Assembly (NCBI GenBank): GCA_964531105.1
Contig: CAZHFN010000030.1
Location: 1-25,274, forward strand
Length of the DNA: 25,274 bases
Reading direction: 5' to 3'
DNA from: UBA2256 sp964531105
GTDB lineage: Bacteria; Spirochaetota; Spirochaetia; Treponematales; Rectinemataceae
Part shown: positions 5,927 to 13,719 of the stretch, piece after piece
Position numbering within the stretch: the first letter of the stretch is position 1
Layout: each line of letters begins with the position of its first letter
The notes under the pieces: model-generated
Told to the model about the DNA's origin: nothing
Database searches by the model: none
Seen by the model: the letters and a program-made list of their open reading frames with translations, nothing else
Translations under genes and position numbers: made by a program

Positions 5927-7156
5927 TCACGTTATAGCCGCGGCCACGATGCGCGCCGCCGCGGCAATGTCCTCGGGGCGACTGAACTCGGCGGGGTTGT
6001 GGCTTATGCCGTCCTTACTGGCCACGAAGAGCATGGCCGTGGGTAGGTAGGGGGCGAGAATGGCGCTGTCGTGCAGGGCTCCGCTGGGGGCGTCGGGCAG
6101 GGGGAGGCCCAGGCTGGCGCCGGCCCTGCGGAGGCGGTCGCAGAGGCTTGGATCGAATGGCAGGGCCGGCAGGTTTTCGAAGCAGTGAATGTTGGTTTCC
6201 AGGCCTCGTTTTTGCCCGATGGAAGAGAGGAGGCGGCGGATCGAACTGTCGCCGGAGGCGAGAATATCGTTGGAGGGCGAGCGGAAATCCAGCATGAATT
6301 CGACCTTTCCTGGAATAACGTTCACCGCGTTGGGGACTACAGTCAGGGCTCCGGTTGTTACAACCGAGCTGGGATGAAGGGTATCGAATTCCTTTCCCAG
6401 GGTCTCAAGGCCGAGTACGAACTCGGCGGCGCCTGCCAGGGCGTCGCGGCGGTCCGACATGGCGGTGGAGCCAGCGTGGTTCGCGACGCCCTGGAATTGA
6501 CCCGAGTACTGTCGCCTGCCGTTGACCGTGGTCACCACGGCGACGGGGAGGCCTTTTTTCCATAGGCCTGCGCCTTGCTCCACATGGACTTCGATCAGGC
6601 CTTTATAACGATCCAGGGGGAAGCCGAAGCTCTCTGGGCTAATTTTTTCCAGCGCGACGCCGAAGTCCTTGCCGGCGCTTGCGAAATCGGTTCCGGCGCA
6701 ATTCTTTAAGGTTTTTATCTGTTCAGCGGGCAGGGTGCCCGCCCAGGCTCGGCTGCCGAGCATGGCGATGCCGAAGGTGGTGCCTTCTTCCTCGGCGAAT
6801 ATCACCAATTCCAGTGCGGCTCCGGGCAGAGTTCTCAGCAGTTCGAGGGCGACGACAACGCCCACCACCCCGTCGAATTTCCCGCCTGAGGGGACCGTAT
6901 CGATATGGGAGCCGCAGAGCCATGCGGGCTCGTCCCAGGAAAGTCCTGCCGGGCGCGTGTGGATGTTTCCGGCGGGATCCATTTTAACCGAGCAGCCTAG
7001 CTTCCGGACTTCCTCTATGACGTATTCGCGGGCCGCCGCCCAGGAAGGAGAGAATGTGGGGCGGTTATATCCGGCGCTGGGGTCGGATTCGTTCCATTCG
7101 GCTATGGTCTCGATGTCGTTCATGAGTCTCTTTTCGGAAATTTCAAGGTTCTGCAT
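5927..7156 (-). CDS. M20-family amidohydrolase (allantoate amidohydrolase / N-carbamoyl-L-amino-acid hydrolase)
   Basis: Zinc-dependent peptidase-like hydrolase of the AllC/HyuC group, which removes an ureido or carbamoyl group from allantoate, ureidoglycolate or N-carbamoyl amino acids and releases ammonia. Family landmarks are present in order: GYNRPTFSP, DPAGNIHTR, GSHIDTVPSGGKFDGVVGV (metal His and Asp), FAEEEGTTFG, HVEQGAGLW, NHAGSTAMSDRRDAL and LHDSAILA. The frame extends upstream to 7231, but ATG 7156 keeps the expected N-terminal ISEKRL motif without an unlikely Ser/Arg-rich extension. A TATACT ends nine bases before this ATG, so the transcript may be nearly leaderless; ATG 7123 is a less likely alternative. 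It is divergent from the purine transporter operon, which favours a ureide role over hydantoin-derived substrates, but specificity is not settled. Confidence 0.83.
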   Translation of the reverse strand: MQNLEISEKRLMNDIETIAEWNESDPSAGYNRPTFSPSWAAAREYVIEEVRKLGCSVKMDPAGNIHTRPAGLSWDEPAWLCGSHIDTVPSGGKFDGVVGVVVALELLRTLPGAALELVIFAEEEGTTFGIAMLGSRAWAGTLPAEQIKTLKNCAGTDFASAGKDFGVALEKISPESFGFPLDRYKGLIEVHVEQGAGLWKKGLPVAVVTTVNGRRQYSGQFQGVANHAGSTAMSDRRDALAGAAEFVLGLETLGKEFDTLHPSSVVTTGALTVVPNAVNVIPGKVEFMLDFRSPSNDILASGDSSIRRLLSSIGQKRGLETNIHCFENLPALPFDPSLCDRLRRAGASLGLPLPDAPSGALHDSAILAPYLPTAMLFVASKDGISHNPAEFSRPEDIAAAARIVAAAIT

Positions 7157-7265
7157 GGGAAAAGAGTATACAATCGACTTAAGTGGAAGGCGAGAAGCCG
7201 CGCGCTGCGGCGAGGCGGAGGGTGGGGCCACCTAAAGGCGCTGAGGCGCACCCCAGATAGGCTTT

Positions 7266-7278
7266 TGCATAAATATGC
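7266..7278. promoter_or_regulatory. Operator-like palindrome, copy 1
   Basis: TGCATAAATATGC contains arms GCATA and TATGC around AA. It ends three bases before the -35 box of the transporter operon promoter. The same 13-bp pattern, with two differences in the middle, recurs at 7392-7404. Confidence 0.5.
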
Positions 7279-7281
7279 TTG

Positions 7282-7311
7282 TTGACATTGCTTTTCCGTT
7301 GGAGATATTGT
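7282..7311 (+). promoter_or_regulatory. Promoter of the ABC transporter/purine deaminase operon
   Basis: TTGACA at 7282-7287 matches the -35 consensus fully. TATTGT at 7306-7311 lies 18 bases downstream and matches four of six -10 positions. The predicted leader is about 100 bases and includes a hairpin at 7353-7368. Confidence 0.55.
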
Positions 7312-7352
7312 CAGGTCTACGAAAAGAACTGAGTCGCTCTGAAACAGCATGG

Positions 7353-7368
7353 TGGGGAATCCTCCCCA
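7353..7368 (+). other. Leader hairpin
   Basis: TGGGGA, loop ATCC, TCCCCA forms a perfect six-pair hairpin about midway through the predicted leader of the transporter operon. No T-run follows, so it is not an intrinsic terminator. Its role is unknown; it may affect leader stability. Confidence 0.4.
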
Positions 7369-7391
7369 AAACCGATTTCCAATTTATATTC

Positions 7392-7404
7392 TGCATGTAT
7401 ATGC
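7392..7404. promoter_or_regulatory. Operator-like palindrome, copy 2
   Basis: TGCATGTATATGC repeats the 13-bp motif at 7266-7278. Extended on both sides it is CTGCAT-GTAT-ATGCAG, a perfect six-pair inverted repeat (7391-7406). It sits just before the AGGAGGT ribosome binding site. The centres of the two copies are 126 bp apart, close to twelve helical turns. Confidence 0.5.
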
Positions 7405-7419
7405 AGCAGGAGGTGTCGA

Positions 7420-8952
7420 ATGCTTCGTCGCGGTGGTGCAAGTTTTCGTCTAGTATTCATGGTGACTGCCCTGGCAGTTTTATTCGGGGCTACTGCGAGC
7501 CTCTTCGCACAGGCAGGGAGCGAAAAAGACCCCCTAGTCGTCATTCAGTCAGCCGAGCCTACAGGGCTGGATCCAGTAAACAACCGAACCGTTCCGGCCT
7601 ACAACGTGACGCTCCACATCTTCGATTCCCTTCTTCTGAAAACTCCTGACGGACAGACGGTACCGGCCCTGGCCGAGAGCTATGTCAAGGAAAGCGATAC
7701 ATCCTGGCTGTTCAAACTCAGGCCCGGCGTCACATTCCACAATGGGGAAGCCCTGACCGCCGATGCGGTTAAATACACGGTCGACAAGATATTCGACCCC
7801 GCGAGCAAGTCCACCAGGGCCAACGATCTCAACTGGATCGACAAGGTAACTGTCGTCGACAAGCTCACCCTGCGCATCACTGGCAAGAGGCCCTTCCCCC
7901 TGGCCGACCACTACTTCTCCGAACTCCAGATCGTGCCTCCCCTCTACAGGGAAAAAGTAGGAGCCCAGAAGTTTAACGAAGAGCCTGTAGGTACCGGTCC
8001 CTATCAGTTCATACGCTGGGACAGGGGCAACAGGATCGTGCTTAAGCGGAACGACAATTATTGGAAAGCTCCGGCTGCCGCGCAGTACGTTGAGTTCCAG
8101 ACTGTAAGCTCGGCGGCCAGCAGGGTCGCCACACTATTGGGCGGCAAGGCCGACCTTATCGTCGATCCCCCCGTCACCGCCAAGAGCCAGATCGATGCCA
8201 ATCCCAAGACCACCTTCGCCTCGGTTACCGGGACTCGCGTCCTCTTTGTCGGACTGGACACCGTCCAGGATTCTCCGCTCAAGGATGTGCGGGTTAGGCA
8301 AGCGCTCAACTACGCGGTGGACAAGAAGACGATTACCAGCAGGTTGATCGGCCTGGCCAGCGAGGAAACCACAACCTTGCTCACTTCCAGCGACTTCGGC
8401 TTTACCCCTGATGTTAAACCCTATCCCTACGATCCCAAGAAAGCCCGCCAGCTTCTGGCAGATGCCGGGTATCCGAATGGATTCAGCATCAAGCTGGATG
8501 CGACTAGCGGACGTTATATCAATGACAGCGCCGTGGTGCAGGCTATCGCAGGCTATCTGGGCGAGGTCGGGGTAAAGGTAGAGCTGAATATCCTCGAATT
8601 CGGAGCCTTCAACGGTGCACTCTTCTCCCATAAAACATCGCCCATGTACTTTGTCGGCTGGGGCAATCCTGTTTTCGACGCCTCCTATGTCTTCAATTTT
8701 GTCACCAAGACAGGCAGCCTCCTGAGGACTATCGAGGATCCGACTATCGACAAGCTGCTCAACGGAGCGAACGAAACAACGGATAAGGCCCTGCGTAAGA
8801 GCCTCTATGCCCAGGCGGGAAAACTGATCAACGAATCAGCACCGGCGATCTTCCTGTACAAGCAGCCCGTGCTCTACGGACTTTCGAGTCGCATGGACTG
8901 GAAGCCGCGATCCGACGAATTCCTCTACGTATACGATGCTAAACTGCGCTAA
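7420..8952 (+). CDS. ABC transporter substrate-binding protein, family 5 (Opp/Dpp type)
   Basis: The 510-residue protein has an N-terminal signal peptide (basic RRGG, then a hydrophobic stretch, cleavage likely near LFAQA) without a clear lipobox. Family-5 binding-protein features follow: PLVVIQSAEPTGLDP, LAESYVKESDTSWLFKLRPG, VTFHNGEALTADAVKYT, EPVGTGPYQFIRW, LKDVRVRQALNYAVDKKTI and YPYDPKKARQLLADAGYPNG. This family binds peptides but also nickel, opines, sugars and other small solutes. The ATG follows CAGGAGGT at good spacing. It leads an operon that includes adenine- and guanine-deaminase-type enzymes, so the ligand may be a purine derivative or ureide and not a peptide; that is an inference from neighbours only. 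Confidence 0.9.
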   Translation: MLRRGGASFRLVFMVTALAVLFGATASLFAQAGSEKDPLVVIQSAEPTGLDPVNNRTVPAYNVTLHIFDSLLLKTPDGQTVPALAESYVKESDTSWLFKLRPGVTFHNGEALTADAVKYTVDKIFDPASKSTRANDLNWIDKVTVVDKLTLRITGKRPFPLADHYFSELQIVPPLYREKVGAQKFNEEPVGTGPYQFIRWDRGNRIVLKRNDNYWKAPAAAQYVEFQTVSSAASRVATLLGGKADLIVDPPVTAKSQIDANPKTTFASVTGTRVLFVGLDTVQDSPLKDVRVRQALNYAVDKKTITSRLIGLASEETTTLLTSSDFGFTPDVKPYPYDPKKARQLLADAGYPNGFSIKLDATSGRYINDSAVVQAIAGYLGEVGVKVELNILEFGAFNGALFSHKTSPMYFVGWGNPVFDASYVFNFVTKTGSLLRTIEDPTIDKLLNGANETTDKALRKSLYAQAGKLINESAPAIFLYKQPVLYGLSSRMDWKPRSDEFLYVYDAKLR

Positions 8953-8974
8953 GCGCGCTGGAACCGAAGTCGGG

Positions 8975-10804
8975 ATGCACAACAGTTTCTTCCCCGACGA
9001 CGGGGAGCGTTATGCGACAGGTCGGGCGGCTCTAGGCCTAGAGCCGCCCGACCTGATCCTTCGTGGAGGCAGGTATCTCAATGTCTTCACAGGGGAGCTG
9101 CTCTCAGGCGACATTTGGATCAAGGGACGCCTTATTGCCAGGATTACCCTAGAGCCCTGCGCCTTCGAGACGAGGGTGATCGATGTCTCAGGCAAGTTCC
9201 TCAGCCCCGGATTTGTCGAAGGGCACATCCATGTGGAAAGCTCCCTGGCCGACCCGGTGCACTTTGCCCAGGCCGCCCTTAGCTGCGGGGTGACCTCGAT
9301 ATTCACCGACTTTCACGAGGTTGGGGCGATAGCGGGCAAGCCAGGTCTTCAAGAAATGGTCGAGGCGATGCGCGGCACGGACCTGAAGGTCCTCTTTATG
9401 ACTCCGATGGAGCTTCCTTTCCTGCCGGAGATCCAGCACACCTTGAGTACCCTGTCCCAGGCCGAAGCTCTTAGCCTTCTGCAGGAATCCGATACTGTGG
9501 GGCTCGCGGAGGTCAACGGTCAGGAGATCGTCAAATTCCTCACAGTGGGCAAAGCCGAAGATTTTTCACTTCTCACCCAGGCCGTAAAAAATCGAAGAAC
9601 GCCAGAAGGACATCTCTTCCACATCCGGGGCGCCCAGCTGGACGCCTGTCTCGCGGCAGGCCTGAGCTCGGACCATGAGCCGCGCAGGCAGGACGAGGTG
9701 GCGGAAAAAATCCGTAAGGGTGTTTTTGTAATGCTCCGGAACGGCACGATAGCCAGGGAGGTGGAGAGCCTGGTGGAGGTTTTGCCCCGGGAAGGTCTGC
9801 CTACAAGCCGGGTTGGACTGGTAACCGACGATATGCTGATCACCCATATGAAACCCGAAAGCTATATGCTGCGCAAAGTGCGGCTGGCGATCGCGGCGGG
9901 AATATCGGTACCGGACGCGCTGCGCATGGTCTCCAGCAACGTGGCGGAGCACTACCGCGTCGGCGAAGTGATCGGAGTCCTGCGCCCCGGCGCCTATGCC
10001 GATATCCTTGTATTTGATACCCCGGAATCTTTGAACATTGAAGGGGTTTTCGCCTCTGGCAAGCCAGTAAGCGGTTGTGGGAGGAGCCCCAGCCCTCACC
10101 CGGGAGCCCAGTCCGCTCGGCATGCCTACTCCTCGCGGCTGACTCAGACGATTCTCCGTTCCCCTATCACCGAGGCCAATCTTCGCTGGCTGCCGCACGG
10201 TAACAGCGCTGCATCAGTGGTCATCAGGGCGATAGAACTGGAGGAGGCCACCCGTTTCACCCGCCTTACCGAGATTGAAGTTCCGGTCCGCGGCGGCGAT
10301 GTGGATCTTTCCTCGTTAGACGAAAACCTTTTATATCTCATCTGTGCCAACAGGCAGCATGAGGAACTCATAGGGAAGGGTTTTTTACGTAACTATGGAC
10401 TGCGGGAGGGCGCTCTGGCGGTAAGCCAGGCCCACGACCATCACAACATAATCGCCCTGGGCAGGCGGAAGTCCGACCTTAAACAGGCGGTCAATCGCGT
10501 GATCGAGCTGCAGGGCGGCATCGTATTAGTGGAGAAGGGCCGGATTAGTGCCGAGCTTCCGCTTCCCGTGGCGGGGCTCATGTCCGACCTGCCTCTTGAG
10601 GAAACAATAGCCCGGATCGAAGATCTGGAGCAAAGGCTGCGCTCGGGCGGAGCCTCTTGGAAACAGCCTCTCTTCTTCCTCTTCTGGCTAGGGATGGAGG
10701 TAGCACCCTTCTACCGCATCACGGACCGCGGGCTCTTCGACACAGAAAAAGCTGAGTTCATATCCTGTTTTGCCGATCGTTCCGAGGCGGCCGGCCGTGC
10801 TTAA
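8975..10804 (+). CDS. Adenine-deaminase-like amidohydrolase (divergent)
   Basis: Adenine deaminase hydrolyses adenine to hypoxanthine and ammonia. The protein has the two-part layout of bacterial Ade. The N-terminal metal-dependent domain carries SPGFVEGHIHVESS, TDFHEVGAIAG (classical TDPHEI) and GLSSDHE. The C-terminal domain carries AHDHHNIIALG, GGIVLVEKGRISAELPLPVAGLMSD and KITDRGL-like RITDRGLFD. Several core blocks differ from the enzymes I know: GLAEVNGQEI in place of GxGExMNxPGV, EGHLFHIRG in place of DGHAPGLSG, and VTDDM in place of TDDR. It may therefore act on adenine or on another purine or ring amidine. About 609 residues from ATG 8975, chosen because the upstream ATG 8936 lies inside the preceding gene. 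The ribosome binding site is weak. The gene follows the binding protein by 22 bases and its 3' end overlaps the first permease. Confidence 0.83.
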   Translation: MHNSFFPDDGERYATGRAALGLEPPDLILRGGRYLNVFTGELLSGDIWIKGRLIARITLEPCAFETRVIDVSGKFLSPGFVEGHIHVESSLADPVHFAQAALSCGVTSIFTDFHEVGAIAGKPGLQEMVEAMRGTDLKVLFMTPMELPFLPEIQHTLSTLSQAEALSLLQESDTVGLAEVNGQEIVKFLTVGKAEDFSLLTQAVKNRRTPEGHLFHIRGAQLDACLAAGLSSDHEPRRQDEVAEKIRKGVFVMLRNGTIAREVESLVEVLPREGLPTSRVGLVTDDMLITHMKPESYMLRKVRLAIAAGISVPDALRMVSSNVAEHYRVGEVIGVLRPGAYADILVFDTPESLNIEGVFASGKPVSGCGRSPSPHPGAQSARHAYSSRLTQTILRSPITEANLRWLPHGNSAASVVIRAIELEEATRFTRLTEIEVPVRGGDVDLSSLDENLLYLICANRQHEELIGKGFLRNYGLREGALAVSQAHDHHNIIALGRRKSDLKQAVNRVIELQGGIVLVEKGRISAELPLPVAGLMSDLPLEETIARIEDLEQRLRSGGASWKQPLFFLFWLGMEVAPFYRITDRGLFDTEKAEFISCFADRSEAAGRA

Positions 10805-11720
10805 GTTTTTCCTGCGCCGGGCGATGGAAAGCCTCATCACGATCATCGTCATCGTGTCGGTAGTATTCCTCGTACTCAATCTTTCGGGAGACCCGATCCG
10901 GATGATGGCATCGCCCACGGCTTCCGAAGAGGAAGTGGCCGAGCTTCGGGCTGCCTTCGGCTTCGACAAGCCCCTTATCTTGCGGTACGGCGACTTTCTG
11001 GCGCAAATCTCCCGCCTCAGGTTCGGCGACTCGATCAACACCAGGCAACCTGCCTTGCTGATGGTGCTCCAGCGGCTGCCGGCTACCCTCCTTTTATCTT
11101 TCGCATCCTTGGCCCTCGCCACCATCTTTGGCATACCCCTGGGCATGCTGGCCGCCGTGAGGCGAGGAAAGGCCGCCGATACTGCCGCGGTCCTGGTGAG
11201 CATGGTAGGCCAATCCATGCCTGTATTCTGGATAGCCCTCCTTCTCATTTTCGTCTTCGGCGTTATGATTCCCATCCTGCCGCCTTCTGGCTACGGCACG
11301 CTCGCCCACCTTGTACTTCCTAGCGTATCTATCGCCATCTTCCTTTTGGCAGGCATAGTGAGGGTCACCAGGGCGAGCATGCTGGAGGTTCTCCAGCAGC
11401 CCTTCGTAACGGTAGTCAGATCGAAGGGCCTTGAGGAGCGCCTGGTCCTGTTCAAGCACGTACTCAGGAACGCTTCCATACCGGTGCTGACGCAGCTGAC
11501 CCTGCAGATGCGCTTTGTCATAGGAGGATCGGTGGTCGTGGAGTCCATTTTCGGCTGGCCCGGCGTGGGGCAGTTGCTGGCCCAGGCCGCCTATGGACGC
11601 GACTATCCGGTGGTCATCGCGGCGACCTTCTTTATCGCCCTCTTTATCTTGGCATTCAGTATGATCCTGGACCTAGCCTATGGGCTGGTCGATCCGCGGG
11701 TACGAATATGGCATCGATAG
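10797..11720 (+). CDS. ABC transporter permease (DppB/OppB type)
   Basis: Inner-membrane permease of the peptide/opine/nickel class, 307 residues. The N-terminus LKFFLRRAMESLITIIVIVSVVFLV is the usual first membrane helix of DppB, followed by the extracytoplasmic segment with AELRAAFGFDKPL and the later helices. The ATPase-docking EAA region VRSKGLEERLVLFKHVLRNASIP is present, as is VVVESIFGWPGVGQLL near the end. The frame can be extended to a TTG at 10770, but GTG 10797 places the start exactly before the first membrane helix and overlaps the deaminase stop by eight bases, with GAGGCGG upstream. It pairs with the next gene to form the channel. Confidence 0.92.
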   Translation: MLKFFLRRAMESLITIIVIVSVVFLVLNLSGDPIRMMASPTASEEEVAELRAAFGFDKPLILRYGDFLAQISRLRFGDSINTRQPALLMVLQRLPATLLLSFASLALATIFGIPLGMLAAVRRGKAADTAAVLVSMVGQSMPVFWIALLLIFVFGVMIPILPPSGYGTLAHLVLPSVSIAIFLLAGIVRVTRASMLEVLQQPFVTVVRSKGLEERLVLFKHVLRNASIPVLTQLTLQMRFVIGGSVVVESIFGWPGVGQLLAQAAYGRDYPVVIAATFFIALFILAFSMILDLAYGLVDPRVRIWHR

Positions 11721-12616
11721 ATGCAAAGCCTGTGGCCTTGCCAGCGAGGCGGCGGTACTTCGCGACGCTCCTGCGGCGCCCCCTCGCGCTGGCCGCCCAT
11801 ATAGTGTTGGCGCTGGCCGTCATGGCGGCAGTTTTCGCCTCGGTCTACCCCGTGGATCCCCTCAAGCAAAACCTCATGAGCTCCCTCATGCCTCCTAGCC
11901 TGAAGGTCGACACCTTCCCCGGCAGTCAGGCGACCATGCCCGCCCTCATGGGCACCGACGCCTTGGGCCGGGATCTGGCGTCCCGCATCCTCCTGGCGAT
12001 CCGCATTTCCCTGGCAGTATCCTTCCTGGCCGTGCTAATCGCCACGGTGGTGGGGGTATTTCTAGGTCTTGTGGCGGGGTATGTCGGCGGCGTCTTGGAC
12101 AGCGTCATCATGCGTATTGTGGACGCCCTCCTCTCCTTGCCCTTCGTCGTCCTGGCGATTGCGGTAGTGGCGGCTATTGGGCCGGGTCTCACTAACGTAG
12201 CCCTGGTGCTCGGCCTCACCGGCTGGGTTACCTTCGCCAAGCTGGTGCGAGGTGAGGTGCTCAGGATAAAGGAATACAGCTTTATAGAGGCGGCCCACGC
12301 CACAGGCTGCAGCGGAAGGAGAATCCTTTTTCGCCATATTCTTCCCCAGACCAGCGGGATAATCCTGGTCAACGCGACCCTCACCATGGGGCAGATGATC
12401 ATTTCCGAGGCCACCCTCAGCTTTCTCGGCCTGGGCGTGCCTCCCCCCACGCCCACCCTAGGCGGGATTCTGAGCGACGCACAGCAGACCTTTTTCGCCG
12501 CCTGGTGGATCGTGGTCTTCCCGGGCCTCGTCCTCATGGCGATTATCCTGGCCATCAATATTGCGGGTGATTTCTTGCGGGACTATTACGACCCGAGCGA
12601 AGAGGGCGCGCGATGA
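11708..12616 (+). CDS. ABC transporter permease (DppC/OppC type)
   Basis: Second channel subunit, 302 residues. It shows the DppC layout: a cytoplasmic N-terminus with ARRRYFATLLRRPLAL, a first helix, a periplasmic stretch ending in MGTDALGRDLASRILLAIRISL, a block of membrane helices, the EAA-type loop SFIEAAHATGCSGRRILFRHILPQ, and the closing SEATLSFLGLGVPPPTPTLGG with YDPSEE. The TDxLGRDxxSR block is diagnostic for OppC/DppC permeases. It overlaps the DppB-like gene by 13 bases and its TGA overlaps the ATG of the next gene, consistent with coupled translation of the transporter. Confidence 0.93.
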   Translation: MASIDAKPVALPARRRYFATLLRRPLALAAHIVLALAVMAAVFASVYPVDPLKQNLMSSLMPPSLKVDTFPGSQATMPALMGTDALGRDLASRILLAIRISLAVSFLAVLIATVVGVFLGLVAGYVGGVLDSVIMRIVDALLSLPFVVLAIAVVAAIGPGLTNVALVLGLTGWVTFAKLVRGEVLRIKEYSFIEAAHATGCSGRRILFRHILPQTSGIILVNATLTMGQMIISEATLSFLGLGVPPPTPTLGGILSDAQQTFFAAWWIVVFPGLVLMAIILAINIAGDFLRDYYDPSEEGAR

Positions 12617-13719
12617 GCGGCGCTAAAAGTGGGGCGAAACAGGGCGCGATTCGGGGCACAGCAGGGACTGCGATAAGCGGCGCAGCAAGCGGCACAACAA
12701 GCGATGCGGCAAACAACACAGTGGGCGCCGCGGCGACCGGCATGTCGGCGAAGCCACTTCTTGAGGTACGGAACCTGCGGACAGTGATCGACACCGCTCA
12801 CGGAACCTTTCCCGCAGTGGACGATGTAAGCTTTACCCTAGAGAGAGGAGCCGTTCTCGGTATCGTGGGCGAGTCAGGCTCGGGCAAGTCCATGCTCGCC
12901 TTGAGTCTTCTAGGACTTTTGCCCAGCAAAGCTCGCATCGAATCGGGCCAAGCCCTCCTGGGCGGAAAAGATCTCTGCGCCCTTTCGGAGCGGGAATTGC
13001 GGAGCGTGCGCGGGCGCCGAATAGGTATGATCTTCCAGGAACCTCTGACATCCTTCGACCCCCTCTATACTATTGGGGATCAAATAGCAGAAAGCCTTCG
13101 CCGGCATTCAGGGCTCGGATCTAAGCAAGCCCGTGTTCAGGCTGTGGACCTCCTCTCGACCGTGGGCATACCACGGCCCGAGCTGGCATACGACGAATAT
13201 CCCTTTCAGTTCTCCGGCGGCATGAGGCAGCGGGCGATGATAGCCATGGCTTTGGCTCCAGATCCAGAACTGCTTATAGCCGACGAGCCGACCACGGCCT
13301 TGGATGTCACCATCCAAGCCCAGATCCTGGAGCTACTCAAGCAACTCCAGCGCGAGCGGGGGATAGCCGTGCTCTTTATCTCGCACAACCTGGGTGTTAT
13401 CGCCGAGATCGCCGATGAGGTTATGGTGATGTACGGCGGCCAGGTCATGGAGCGCACGGAAGTGGAGCGGCTTTTCGACACGCCTGCTCATCCTTACACC
13501 CAGTCCCTGCTGGAGGCGCGGCCAGCGCTGGACAGGGCCCCTTCGAGGTTGCGCGCCATACCAGGCCAGGTTCCTTCTCTGGAATCCCGCCCCGCCGGCT
13601 GCCCCTTCCACCCCCGATGCGGCCGCGCTCTGGCTATATGCACACGCGAGAGGCCTCCTGTTTCCATCCTCGGGTCCGACCAGGAAGCCGCCTGCTGGCT
13701 CCATGGAGAGAAAGCATGA
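12613..13719 (+). CDS. ABC transporter ATP-binding protein (DppD/OppD type) with low-complexity N-terminus
   Basis: ATPase of the importer with Walker A GESGSGKS, signature FSGGMRQR, Walker B LLIADEPTTALD and switch histidine ISHN. It has the C-terminal oligopeptide-transporter extension with GCPFHPRCGRA and further cysteines (CTRERPP, CWLHGEKA), known in this family as a possible iron-sulfur or cysteine motif. The start is fixed by an ATGA overlap with the preceding stop. About 43 residues before the ATPase domain consist almost only of Ser, Gly, Ala, Thr, Asn and a few Lys, with SGA-containing repeats; ordinary DppD proteins begin close to LLEVRNL. An ATG at 12742 would remove this segment but has no clear ribosome binding site. 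Confidence 0.92.
   Translation: MSGAKSGAKQGAIRGTAGTAISGAASGTTSDAANNTVGAAATGMSAKPLLEVRNLRTVIDTAHGTFPAVDDVSFTLERGAVLGIVGESGSGKSMLALSLLGLLPSKARIESGQALLGGKDLCALSERELRSVRGRRIGMIFQEPLTSFDPLYTIGDQIAESLRRHSGLGSKQARVQAVDLLSTVGIPRPELAYDEYPFQFSGGMRQRAMIAMALAPDPELLIADEPTTALDVTIQAQILELLKQLQRERGIAVLFISHNLGVIAEIADEVMVMYGGQVMERTEVERLFDTPAHPYTQSLLEARPALDRAPSRLRAIPGQVPSLESRPAGCPFHPRCGRALAICTRERPPVSILGSDQEAACWLHGEKA

Noticed and set aside
11926..12558. Minus-strand frame (210 codons) opposite the DppC-like permease
   Set aside because: The Arg/Thr/Pro-rich product is a mirror of the GC-rich permease gene, with no domain and no start signal.
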